A stretch of DNA of 64,000 bases, taken from assembly GCF_022601975.1 (NCBI RefSeq), contig NZ_JAKVIR010000001.1:248001-312000 (forward strand), written 5' to 3'. A program made the position numbers and the translations under genes. Every line of letters begins with the position of its first letter. Position 1 is the first letter of the stretch. Origin of the DNA: Pontibacter sp. E15-1. GTDB lineage: Bacteria; Bacteroidota; Bacteroidia; Cytophagales; Hymenobacteraceae. Of the stretch, positions 18,577 to 27,391 are shown piece after piece. The notes beneath the pieces are model-generated. The model did not search any database and was not told where the DNA came from. It worked only from the letters and a program-made list of their open reading frames with translations.

Positions 18577-19098
18577 TTATTCCGCCCTGCTGCGCACCAC
18601 GCGGGCGGTAACACTCAGCTGCCCCACGTGCCGCTGGGTATGCTCGGCGGCGTGCACCAGCAAGCCCAGCACCGTAGACGGCAGCTGTGCGCGCCCAACG
18701 CCGCGCGGCTCCAGCAGCGTTTGCGCATCGGTATGGCGCAACTGCTTCAAGGCCCGGTCTACCTGCCGGTCGAAGATTTGCACCAGGCCCAGGATATGGC
18801 AGGTGGGCATTGGGCATTTCCCCTCTGTTGCCAGTGCCTCCAACTGGGTATGGCTGAGGGCTTCGGCACGGGCATAGGTCAACAGGCGGTCGAGCACGCC
18901 CGTGAGGTGCTGCAGATGAAACCCAACGGAGGCCACGCCGGCGGGGCGTTTCCAAAGCAGCTCGTCCGGGAAACCCAGCATCAGCGTGCTTACTTCTTCT
19001 TTGGCCTGCAGCAGCGCATGGGCCACAGGCTGCAGCAACGGCGGCATATCGGGCAGCGGTCCGCGTAGCCATACTTCAGGTTTTGGGTCAGAGGTCAT
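18577..19098 (-). CDS. DinB-family four-helix protein
   Basis: 173 residues with the DinB/YfiT layout: a first helix with SVGFHLQHLTGVLDRLLTYA giving one histidine ligand, and a last helix with LLVHAAEHTQRHVGQL giving two more. These histidines normally bind a divalent metal. DinB-fold proteins include thiol-dependent transferases and many of unknown role. It is convergent with the M1 aminopeptidase gene; I see no terminator hairpin in the 130-base gap. Confidence 0.82.
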   Translation of the reverse strand: MTSDPKPEVWLRGPLPDMPPLLQPVAHALLQAKEEVSTLMLGFPDELLWKRPAGVASVGFHLQHLTGVLDRLLTYARAEALSHTQLEALATEGKCPMPTCHILGLVQIFDRQVDRALKQLRHTDAQTLLEPRGVGRAQLPSTVLGLLVHAAEHTQRHVGQLSVTARVVRSRAE

Positions 19099-19489
19099 TT
19101 TCGTTTTGATTTTTTAAGGATCCCGGTCTTACCGAATTGACAAGCAGCCAGAAACAACACAACCTGCCACAGGCTTGCTGACTGGCATACGTTATACCGC
19201 AAACGCATCTTGCAGCTCGAAGGGTTATTATACCCCTGGCAGGCAGGTTCCGCGCAGTTAAACGCGTTGGTAAGGTGGCACAATACCTTCTCTTGCCGCT
19301 TTGCAGGCAAATAATTGCCGTGGTTTTCATAACAGGGCATACCTGGCACGAAGCCTGCTTATAGTATATATCTATTTTAAGTATTTATTGTATTATTTAA
19401 CCCCAAAACACGTATATAGTAATAAGCGGATGCCTTTAAACAGCGAGCATCCACCTTAAACTACCGTTTCGTGATTTTAACAACCTGTT
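19099..19489. other. Divergent intergenic region, no gene seen
   Basis: 391 bases between the DinB and pseudophosphatase genes. Small frames on the minus strand (about 80 residues) look like chance: Cys/Arg-rich with no family features. The half next to 19490 is AT-rich and probably holds the promoter. Confidence 0.5.
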
Positions 19490-19942
19490 ATGTATCCTGT
19501 ACGGCCATGGTTATTTATAGGGAAGTACCGGGATACGCACAACCTTCCGGGCTTATACGCACATCGTATCAAAGCCATGCTGGAGTTAGAGGAGTTGGAG
19601 CAATACCCGGGTATACATACCCTTTATATCCCCACCGAGAACGATGTTCCTTTTTCGCTTAAGGATTTTCGGAGAGGCGTGGATTTTATACTGCTGGAGC
19701 ATCATCTAGGCAAAAACGTGCTGATTGCCTCCGGTGCCGGTATCAGCAGGGCGGTGGCTTATGCCCTGGCGGTTTTGAAGGAGGAAGAGGGGCTCTCGCT
19801 GCTGCAGGCCTACACGCTTACGCTGCGCCAGGAATTTAAGGCCCTGCCACATCCCGTGATATGGCAGTCGCTTTGCAAGTTTTACGGCGAAAACATCCCT
19901 TACCTGGAAGTGCTCCGGAAATACAACAAAGCCCGCAACTGA
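19490..19942 (+). CDS. Dual-specificity phosphatase-like protein lacking the catalytic cysteine
   Basis: 150 residues with a DSP/PTP-like fold: WLFIGKYRD start, a HTLYIPTEND strand region, and a P-loop VLIASGAGISRAVAYALAVL. In active enzymes the loop reads HCxxGxxR. Here the histidine is alanine and the cysteine is serine (S81, codon TCC), while glycine and R87 remain. The general-acid region is not obvious. The protein should still bind a phosphoryl group but cannot form the phosphocysteine intermediate, like the eukaryotic pseudophosphatase STYX. A serine codon is one base from cysteine, so read-level confirmation matters. No operon partner. Confidence 0.78.
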   Translation: MYPVRPWLFIGKYRDTHNLPGLYAHRIKAMLELEELEQYPGIHTLYIPTENDVPFSLKDFRRGVDFILLEHHLGKNVLIASGAGISRAVAYALAVLKEEEGLSLLQAYTLTLRQEFKALPHPVIWQSLCKFYGENIPYLEVLRKYNKARN

Positions 19943-19999
19943 CTCCACTCCGCTCATACCTTTTTCCACAGCTCCAGGCCCAGGTGCTGTGCGCCACAT

Positions 20000-20881
20000 T
20001 TAGCCCTGTAACAGATGTGCCACAGCCTCGGGCGCGATTTCAGGTGTGGCGCCCCGCTGCGTGGCCACCAGCGCCCCGACGGCACAGGCCTGCCGCAACG
20101 CCTCCAGATAACTTTTGCCTTTGATGTGGTTGGCGAGAAACGTTGCCAGAAAGGCATCGCCGCTCCCGATGGTGTTCTCCACTTCCACGTGAAAGCCATC
20201 CTGCTCAAAATAGCCCTCGTCGCACAACACGGCCGCGCCATTCTCGCCGCGGGTCACGATGATGGTTTGCACACCGTAATGCGCCCGCACAAAAGCCATG
20301 CACCCCTGCTCGTCGGTAAAGGGGTGGTGCCACTCCGTGATCTCCATCAGCTCGTGGTGGTTCATCTTCACGATGTTGGCGTGTTGCAGCAGCGGTTCCA
20401 GCACTTCCCGACTATAGTATGGCGGGCGCAGGTTCACGTCAAACACTTTTAGCCTGGCGATCTTCAACAGCTCGTGCAGCGTGTCGCGTGAGGTTTTGCT
20501 GCGGGCCGCGAGGCTGCCATATATGAAAAAGTCGCTTTGGGCCACGTGCTCCCGCAGGCCGTCCTGCAACTGTATGAAATCCCAGGCCACCGGCTGCACG
20601 ATGTCGTAGCTCACCTCACTCCGGTTGCTCACGTTTACCAGCACCACGCCTGTTTTGTGCCCCTCGTTTACCTGCACCCATTGGTTTTGCACTCCCTTTT
20701 GTGTGAGGTAAGCCAGCAGGTTCTCGCCCAGCGCATCGTCGCCAACGCGGCTTACCACCACTGGCTCCAGGCCCTGGTACCGCATATGGATGGCCACGTT
20801 CATGGGTGCCCCACCCGGCAGCTCCCCGCTGGGCAGCATGTCCCAGAGCATCTCTCCGAAGCAAACAATTTTATGATCCAT
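20000..20881 (-). CDS. PfkB-family sugar kinase (fructokinase-like)
   Basis: 293 residues. The start CFGEMLWDMLPSGELPGGAP has the two-glycine substrate motif (PGGAPMN), as in fructokinases. The C-terminal ATP/catalytic motif is NTIGSGDAFLA, with the catalytic aspartate. It lies 54 bases downstream of the sugar transporter gene on the same strand, so both are probably one transcript: transporter first, kinase second. Fructose is the likely substrate by similarity of the N-terminal motif; other hexoses cannot be excluded. Confidence 0.88.
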   Translation of the reverse strand: MDHKIVCFGEMLWDMLPSGELPGGAPMNVAIHMRYQGLEPVVVSRVGDDALGENLLAYLTQKGVQNQWVQVNEGHKTGVVLVNVSNRSEVSYDIVQPVAWDFIQLQDGLREHVAQSDFFIYGSLAARSKTSRDTLHELLKIARLKVFDVNLRPPYYSREVLEPLLQHANIVKMNHHELMEITEWHHPFTDEQGCMAFVRAHYGVQTIIVTRGENGAAVLCDEGYFEQDGFHVEVENTIGSGDAFLATFLANHIKGKSYLEALRQACAVGALVATQRGATPEIAPEAVAHLLQG

Positions 20882-20935
20882 AGCACAGTAGATTTTAAGA
20901 TCGAATCAAATCAATTTTAGGGCCAGGCAGCTCCC

Positions 20936-22264
20936 TTACTGGTGCACCACCTCCCGGCCGATCTCCTCCAGCGAGGTTTCTTTCGTCTCCGGCATCATGC
21001 GCCACACAAACACCAGCTGCAGCACCATCATCATACAGAAAATAAGGAAGGTGGTTCCGCCGCCCAGGGTTTCGGCCACATAGGGGAAAGCGAACGCGAT
21101 AACGGCAGCCAGCAGCCAATGCGTGAAGCTGCCCAGCGCCTGCCCGTAGGCGCGCACCTGGTTGGGGAAGATCTCAGAGATGAACACCCAGATAACTGCT
21201 CCCTGCGAGAAAGCGAAAAAGGCGATGTAGACGAACAGGTAAATGGGCACGGCATACCCCTGAAAGCTCTCTGTGTAGAAAGCCACAGCTACCAGCCCCA
21301 ACGTGATGATGAGCCCGACGGAGCCGATGAACATGAGGGTGCGCCGCCCGAAGCGGTCGATGAAGTTAAGGGCCAGCAGCGTGAACAGGAAGTTGACGAG
21401 ACCCACGCCCGCCGAGGAAAGGAGGGCGGAGCTGGTGCCCAGCCCAGTCATCTCGAAAATGCGCGGCGCGTAGTAAATGATGGCGTTGATGCCTGATAGC
21501 TGGTTAAAGAAAGCAAACAGCACGGCCAGCGTGATAGGCCTGCGATAGCGGCTGGAGAAGAAGGGCTCCTTGGGTTTCGTCACGTCCGTTTTGGCGGAGA
21601 CAAGGATCTCCATCACGGTTTTGGAGGCATCCGTCTCGGGGTTGGCGATCTGCAGTATCCGCTGCGCCTCCTCCACCCGGTTACGCTTCAGGATAAGCCA
21701 GCGCGGACTCTCGGGCACAAAAAGCACCCCGACCAGGAAACCGATGGCTGGGAACGCCTCGGCCCCCAGCATCCAGCGCCAGTCGTTTGCCCCGGAGCCA
21801 CTGATCAGGTAGTTCGACAGGAAGGCGACGAGGATACCGAACACGATGTTGAACTGAAAAAGGGCAACCAGCCTGCCACGCGATTTGGCCGGGGCGATCT
21901 CGGAGATATACAGCGGCGCCGTTACCGACGAGGCACCCACGCCAAGCCCACCCAGGAATCGGAACATCAAAAAGAGATACCAGTCGGTGGCCATGGCAGA
22001 GCCCACTGCTGAGACGAAGTAAAAGACGGCGATCCAGAACAGGGTTTTCTTGCGGCCCATGGCGTCCGAGGGAATCCCGCCGAGGAGCGCGCCGAGCACG
22101 GTGCCGAAAAGCGCGATGGACACCGTGAGCCCATGCTCAAACACATCGAGGTCCCATACCTGCTGTATGGCCCGCTCCGCACCGGAAATCACAGCTGTGT
22201 CGAAGCCGAAAAGGAAACCGCCCAGGGCCACCACAATCGACCATAAGAAAACTTTTTTGTTCAT
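20936..22264 (-). CDS. MFS sugar porter
   Basis: 442 residues with twelve predicted helices. Sugar-porter signatures are complete: GGFLFGFDTAVISGA in helix 1, SDAMGRKKTL, RFLGGLGVGASSV followed by PLYISEIAPAKSRG, VPESPRWL, and FFNQLSGINAIIYYAP in helix 7. The C-terminal tail has PETKETSLEEI. These proteins import hexoses or pentoses by proton symport. The adjacent PfkB kinase would phosphorylate the imported sugar. Confidence 0.92.
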   Translation of the reverse strand: MNKKVFLWSIVVALGGFLFGFDTAVISGAERAIQQVWDLDVFEHGLTVSIALFGTVLGALLGGIPSDAMGRKKTLFWIAVFYFVSAVGSAMATDWYLFLMFRFLGGLGVGASSVTAPLYISEIAPAKSRGRLVALFQFNIVFGILVAFLSNYLISGSGANDWRWMLGAEAFPAIGFLVGVLFVPESPRWLILKRNRVEEAQRILQIANPETDASKTVMEILVSAKTDVTKPKEPFFSSRYRRPITLAVLFAFFNQLSGINAIIYYAPRIFEMTGLGTSSALLSSAGVGLVNFLFTLLALNFIDRFGRRTLMFIGSVGLIITLGLVAVAFYTESFQGYAVPIYLFVYIAFFAFSQGAVIWVFISEIFPNQVRAYGQALGSFTHWLLAAVIAFAFPYVAETLGGGTTFLIFCMMMVLQLVFVWRMMPETKETSLEEIGREVVHQ

Positions 22265-22621
22265 CTGAATCAGCTTATATATACCTTCACATACTTTTTC
22301 GTGTGCCAGCCCGCGCTGCCCGGAACACGGCGCAGTGCCTGCAACTGGTAACCAAGATAGGAAACAATTGCGGAGTATACCCCTCCTGTGGCAGAAATTA
22401 ACTGCTCACGCAGCGTGAAGCCCCAAAGGCATACCATAGGGGAAACGTGCCGCCGCCCCGGCCCAGGGTCTGGCGCAATTCTTGCCAGCCACTTCGGCGG
22501 ATAGCCGGAAAGCCGTCCTATTTTTCGGGAATCAGAAAACGTTTGTAACTCGCAGTCTCAAACTGAGGTAAAGGAGGCAGCCGACGCTACGGCGCGATAA
22601 AAACAGGTATAAAAACAACAC
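22265..22621. other. Divergent intergenic region, no gene seen
   Basis: 357 bases between the transporter and the PBP gene, holding promoters for both directions by position. I see no convincing hairpin, repeat or small gene. Confidence 0.5.
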
Positions 22622-25096
22622 ATGAAGCGTGTGCTCATCAAGATCATCAAGTTTATAGTTTACACCATCATCCTTCCGGTCACGCTGTTCCTGAAAAGGG
22701 AGCTCAAACTGTTTTTCGGGAGCCAAAAGTCCAAATTCACGCGCGCCTACTGGCAGCACAAATGGAACCGGGTGCGCGCTTTCAGGCTAAAGGATGCCAA
22801 ACGCTCAGACTTTTTATACCTCTTCCGGGTTGCTTTCAAGGGTGGCTTGGTGCTGCTGTTGCTGTTCACGCTCTTTTACATGGCCGTGTTCATGGGTGTG
22901 TTCGGCCACATGCCCTCCAAGCGCGAACTGCGAGCCCGGCAGAACAACACCGCCTCGGAGGTATACGCCTCTGACGGCGTGCTGCTGGGCCGCTATTATA
23001 TCCAGGATCGCACCAACATTTCCTACGATGCCATCGCCCCGGCGGCCATCCAGGCCCTGATCGCGACGGAGGACGCCCGTTTCTATAAGCACAGCGGCGT
23101 GGATGTCAGGAGTTCGTTTCGGGTGCTGATCAAGTCGGTGCTGTTGCAGGAGAGCGCGGGCGGCGGAAGCACCCTCAGCCAGCAGCTGGCCAAAAACCTA
23201 TACCCGCGCAAAGACTACAAGCTCTGGGACATGCCCGTGAACAAGCTGCGCGAGATCATCATCGCCCGCAAGCTGGAGGGGATTTATACCAAAGAGGAAC
23301 TGCTGGAGCTGTACCTGAACACCGTGCCCATGGGCGGCAACCTCTACGGAATCGAGCGGGCGAGCAGGCGCTTCTTCAACACCTCAGCCGACTCGCTCAG
23401 GACGGAGCAGGCCGCTGTGCTGATCGGGATGCTGAAGGCCACCACCACCTACAACCCTCGCCTGAACCCGGAGCGCGCGCAGCACCGCCGCAACGTGGTC
23501 CTCAACCAGATGGCCCGGTATGACTACCTTCCGCAAGCCGCCGCCGACTCGCTGAAAAAACTACCCCTGGAGCTCAATTACCGCTACGTGACGCACAACG
23601 ACGGCCTGGCCCCCTACTTCCGGGAGCAGCTGCGCCTGGAGCTGGAAGACTGGTGCGTGCGGCAGAAGAATAGAAACGGCGACCCCTATAACCTTTATAC
23701 CGACGGGCTGAAGATTTATACCACCCTGGACGCAGGCATGCAGCGCCATGCCGAGCGCGCGGTACGCCGCCGCATGGCGCTGCTGCAGCAGAAGTTCGAC
23801 CAGCACTGGAAAGGCAGGGCCCCGTGGGGCCGGGATAGCAAAGTGCTGCAGGCGGCCATGTACCGCTCCGACCGCTACCGCAAAATGCAGAAAGCCGGTG
23901 TTTCTGAAAACGATATCCGGGATGCTTTCGGGCAACCGGTGGCCATGAACGTGTTCAGTTGGAAAGGAAGCACCAAGCGGGAAATGACCCCGATGGATTC
24001 GCTGGCCTACTATGAGCGGTTCCTGAACACGGGCCTGCTCGCCATGGAACCCCACACAGGGTATATCCGCGCCTGGGTGGGCGGCATCAACCACGACATT
24101 TTCAAGTACGACCATGTGCGCTCCCGGCGGCAGGTGGGCTCCACGTTTAAGCCCATTGTGTATGCCGCCGCCCTGGAGAAAGGCATTGCCCCCTGCACCT
24201 TCTTCCCCAACGTGCGCAAGACATACCCGGAGTACGACAACTGGTCGCCCCAGAACGCCACCGGGCAGTATGGCGGCGAGTACAGCATGCGGGGCGCACT
24301 GGCACACTCTGTCAACACGGTGTCTGCTCAGCTGATTCTGGAGGCTGGCGTGGACCGCACGGTGGCCCTGGCGCACAGGTTCGGCATCGAGAACGAGCTG
24401 CCTGCCGTGCCGTCGCTGGCACTGGGCACGGCCGACTTGTCGCTGCTGGAGATGGTGAGCGCCTATACCACCTTCGCCAACGATGGCCACCATGTAGCCC
24501 CTGTTTACATCGAAAAAATAACGGACCGCAGCGGCAATGTCATCCGCCAGCACCGCCCCGACGGGTATGGCAAATCGGTCCTCTCGCCCAAAAACGCGGC
24601 TGTCATGCTGGCGCTGATGCAGGGCGTGGTGGAAGAAGGCAGCGCGGCAAAGCTCCGCTCCGAGTTTGGCCTGCAGATGGATATCGCGGGCAAGACGGGC
24701 ACCACGCAGGACAACGCAGACGGATGGTTTATCGGCATTACCCCGAAGCTGGTGACGGGGGTATGGGTGGGTGCCGAGAGCCCGAAGGTGCGCTTCCGGA
24801 CGCTGGCCCTTGGCCAGGGTTCCAGCACGGCCCTGCCTGTCTGGGGTGATTTCATGCGCCGCATTGCCCTGGACCCCGCCTATCCAGGGTATATGAAAAG
24901 CCAGTTCGAACCGCTCGCCCCTAGTCTGCAGGGCCAGCTCGACTGCGCTTCTTTCCGGGCCGAGGCCCCGCCCCAAAACTTTGTGGACCGCATTTTTGAC
25001 AGTGTGAAAGACAAGGCTGTGCAGACCTACAAAGGCTGGAAAGAAGACTGGAAGCAACGCCGGAAAGAAAAGAAACGCGGCAGGAAAAACAAGTAG
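22622..25096 (+). CDS. Bifunctional penicillin-binding protein (PBP1A type)
   Basis: 824 residues. A basic cytosolic N-terminus precedes a membrane helix at ~74-98. The GT51 glycosyltransferase domain has ATEDARFYKHSGVD with the catalytic glutamate, then GGGSTLSQQLAKNL and REIIIARKLE. The transpeptidase domain has S507-T-F-K510 (RRQVGSTFKPIVYA), the SVN motif in AHSVNTVSAQ, and KTGTT. It polymerises glycan strands and cross-links peptides on the periplasmic face. The C-terminus is very basic (RKEKKRGRKNK). Confidence 0.93.
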   Translation: MKRVLIKIIKFIVYTIILPVTLFLKRELKLFFGSQKSKFTRAYWQHKWNRVRAFRLKDAKRSDFLYLFRVAFKGGLVLLLLFTLFYMAVFMGVFGHMPSKRELRARQNNTASEVYASDGVLLGRYYIQDRTNISYDAIAPAAIQALIATEDARFYKHSGVDVRSSFRVLIKSVLLQESAGGGSTLSQQLAKNLYPRKDYKLWDMPVNKLREIIIARKLEGIYTKEELLELYLNTVPMGGNLYGIERASRRFFNTSADSLRTEQAAVLIGMLKATTTYNPRLNPERAQHRRNVVLNQMARYDYLPQAAADSLKKLPLELNYRYVTHNDGLAPYFREQLRLELEDWCVRQKNRNGDPYNLYTDGLKIYTTLDAGMQRHAERAVRRRMALLQQKFDQHWKGRAPWGRDSKVLQAAMYRSDRYRKMQKAGVSENDIRDAFGQPVAMNVFSWKGSTKREMTPMDSLAYYERFLNTGLLAMEPHTGYIRAWVGGINHDIFKYDHVRSRRQVGSTFKPIVYAAALEKGIAPCTFFPNVRKTYPEYDNWSPQNATGQYGGEYSMRGALAHSVNTVSAQLILEAGVDRTVALAHRFGIENELPAVPSLALGTADLSLLEMVSAYTTFANDGHHVAPVYIEKITDRSGNVIRQHRPDGYGKSVLSPKNAAVMLALMQGVVEEGSAAKLRSEFGLQMDIAGKTGTTQDNADGWFIGITPKLVTGVWVGAESPKVRFRTLALGQGSSTALPVWGDFMRRIALDPAYPGYMKSQFEPLAPSLQGQLDCASFRAEAPPQNFVDRIFDSVKDKAVQTYKGWKEDWKQRRKEKKRGRKNK

Positions 25097-25302
25097 TGCA
25101 AGCCAGGCAAGCAACAGTGCAGTCATATGTTCAGGATTACCCACTATCCTATAGATTTTGGGCAGTATGATTTGCTTATCCGAAAGAAGCATACGATACA
25201 TTCCTCCTTCGATCGGCAGTGTATAACCCACAGGCACCTTCACTGCGTACCCTGAGGAAGAAAGCTGTTCCTGACATATCAAAAAAATATACAAATAAAC
25301 AG

Positions 25303-26181
25303 ATGAAAGTAGGATTTATAGGACTCGGAATAATGGGGAGCCGCATGGCGACAAACTTGCAGCGCGCCGGCCACGAACTGGTGGTATACAACCGCACCCA
25401 GGCCAAAGCCGATGAGTTGGTGGCCCAGGGGGCAGTTCGGGCAGCATCGGCAGAAGAGGTGGCCAGGCAGTGCCGCCTGGTATTCACGATGCTGGCCACG
25501 CCTGATGCGGTGGAAGAAACCGCCGTTGGCCCCGACGGCTTTCTGCGCGCCCTGCCCGGCAACTCCCTTTGGGTGGACTGCAGCACCGTAAACCCGTCGT
25601 TCACGAAGAAGATGGCTCACCAGGCCCGCAAAATGGGCCTGCGCTTTTTGGATGCCCCCGTTTCCGGGTCGCTGATACCGGCGGAGAAAGGCGAGCTTAT
25701 CTTTTTGGTGGGAGGCCCGGAAGAAGACCTGGCGCAGGTGCGGGAATTGCTGGAGGTAATGGGCAAAAACGTGGTGCATGTAGGGGAAAACGGGCAGGGG
25801 GCCAGTATGAAGATGGTGATCAACATGCTGCTGGCCCAGGCGATGGCAGCCTTCACCGAATCGCTGCGGCTGGGCACTGCCCTGGGCATTTCGGAGGAGA
25901 CACTCTGCCAGACGCTGCTGAACACCCCTGCCGCCGCCCCTTTCCTGAAACTGAAGCAGGACAAACTCCTGAAAAGGGATTTCTCGCCTGAGTTTCCGCT
26001 GGAGTGGATGCACAAAGACCTGCATCTGGCCAGCATCTCCGCTTACGAGCAGAACGTGGCCCTCCCTTCGCTACAAGTCACGAAAGAGCTGTATGCCCAG
26101 GCCAAGCAGCAGGGCTTCGGCGAGGAGGACCTGTCGGCCATTTACCGGCTATACCTCCCGGATGACGGGGAGAATCAATAG
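25303..26181 (+). CDS. NAD(P)-dependent beta-hydroxyacid dehydrogenase
   Basis: 292 residues from ATG at 25303; an in-frame ATG 28 codons upstream adds a non-homologous leader. The N-terminal GFIGLGIMGSRMATNL is the family nucleotide-binding motif; substrate motif DAPVSGSLIPAEKGEL and the catalytic lysine region GASMKMVINML follow. The family includes 3-hydroxyisobutyrate dehydrogenase and the glyoxylate/succinic semialdehyde reductases. The NRT near residue 30 suggests NADP preference. The exact substrate is not clear. Confidence 0.88.
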   Translation: MKVGFIGLGIMGSRMATNLQRAGHELVVYNRTQAKADELVAQGAVRAASAEEVARQCRLVFTMLATPDAVEETAVGPDGFLRALPGNSLWVDCSTVNPSFTKKMAHQARKMGLRFLDAPVSGSLIPAEKGELIFLVGGPEEDLAQVRELLEVMGKNVVHVGENGQGASMKMVINMLLAQAMAAFTESLRLGTALGISEETLCQTLLNTPAAAPFLKLKQDKLLKRDFSPEFPLEWMHKDLHLASISAYEQNVALPSLQVTKELYAQAKQQGFGEEDLSAIYRLYLPDDGENQ

Positions 26182-26206
26182 CAGAAACTGAAAGCAGCAG
26201 AAACAA

Positions 26207-26240
26207 AAAGCGGCCGCTCCCATACAGGGGCGGCCGCTTT
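26207..26240. terminator. Bidirectional hairpin terminator
   Basis: 11-bp stem AAAGCGGCCGC / GCGGCCGCTTT with a 12-base loop, between two convergent genes (stops at 26181 and 26273). A preceding A-run and trailing T-run support both directions. Confidence 0.78.
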
Positions 26241-26272
26241 CGGTTAGCGATCAGCCGGTGAAAGAACCTCCG

Positions 26273-27211
26273 TTAGGGCACAATCACGATCTTGCCTGTG
26301 GTATGGCCCGACAGTATCTGGTCCAGTGCCTTGGCGGTATCCTCCAGTGGGTATGTCTCACTGACATGCACTTTCAGCTGGCCAGACTCGGCCAGTTCCC
26401 GCAACTGATCCAGTTGGCTGGCGTTCGGCTCTACAAAAACATAGTGGAAGTTGATGCCGTCGTCCAGCCCCTCTCCCTGATGCACAATAGAGACCAGAGT
26501 ACCGTTCGGCTTTAACCCAGCCAGGCTCTGCTGCAGAGTATCGCCACCGGCGCAGTCAAAAATCAGGTCTACCCCGGCGGGGTATAGCTTCTTCACTTCT
26601 TCGCCTACATTCGTGTCTTTGTAATCAAGCACATGATCCGCGCCGTTTTCCTTCATGAAGGCATGGTTTTTCTGGCTTGCCACGCCGATCACCTTGGCTC
26701 CTTTCGTCTTTGCCAGCTGGATGGCCATGCTTCCCACGCCGCCGGAGCCCCCCAGAATCAAGACCGTCTGGTCTGGCTCCAACTGCCCGGCATCAAACAG
26801 CGCCTGATAGGCAGTAAGGCCAACCAGGGGTATACCTGCGGCTGCCTCCCAGGAAATGCGCTGCGGTTTTTTGGCCAGGTAGCTCTCGGGAAGCACGATG
26901 TACTCGGCAAAGGTGCCTCCATGCACCACCGGGCGCCGGGCATAGGCATATACTTCCTCGCCAACCTTAAACCGCCGGGCACTGAATCCCCGCTCTTCCA
27001 CCACGCCGGCCATATCCCAGCCCGGAACAATAGGGAACTCGTACGGCAGGAAATCCTTCAGGTAGCCTTCCCGCACCAGGGCATCCACGGGATTCACCCC
27101 GGCTGCTTTGATGCGCACCAGCACCTCCCCTTCTTTCAGCTCGGGTACCTCCAGCGAGGTTACTTTTATTTTGTCTGGTCCACCAAACGCTTCGTATGTG
27201 GCTGTTTTCAT
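26273..27211 (-). CDS. NADP-dependent quinone oxidoreductase-like enzyme (MDR superfamily)
   Basis: ~312 residues. MKTATYEAFGGPDKI is the usual start of zinc-less medium-chain dehydrogenases; an ATG four codons earlier (27223) is also possible. The GroES-like half has AAGVNPVDALVREG and PGWDMAGVVE; the Rossmann half has VLILGGSGGVGSMAIQLAK. No structural or catalytic zinc cysteines are seen, consistent with quinone or enone reductases. Role is probably detoxification of reactive carbonyls. Confidence 0.88.
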   Translation of the reverse strand: MKTATYEAFGGPDKIKVTSLEVPELKEGEVLVRIKAAGVNPVDALVREGYLKDFLPYEFPIVPGWDMAGVVEERGFSARRFKVGEEVYAYARRPVVHGGTFAEYIVLPESYLAKKPQRISWEAAAGIPLVGLTAYQALFDAGQLEPDQTVLILGGSGGVGSMAIQLAKTKGAKVIGVASQKNHAFMKENGADHVLDYKDTNVGEEVKKLYPAGVDLIFDCAGGDTLQQSLAGLKPNGTLVSIVHQGEGLDDGINFHYVFVEPNASQLDQLRELAESGQLKVHVSETYPLEDTAKALDQILSGHTTGKIVIVP

Positions 27212-27391
27212 GTTTTTTCGCATAAGTATAAGTTTGTTTTGTGTTGATAAAGTGTGCTACGAAAGAGCGGCGCGGGCACAATGCTCCAGCGCGGGCACTG
27301 TTGCAGGGCTTAGTCGTTATATCCCTACGCGGTTGCCAGCCAAATGGCTTCTTTCAAGTGCCATACCTGCCTCGCGAACGCAACCGCCGTG

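Noticed and set aside
23561-25294. 577-codon minus-strand open frame
   Set aside because: Antisense to the PBP gene, which has complete catalytic motifs; the product is His/Ala/Gly-rich without domains.
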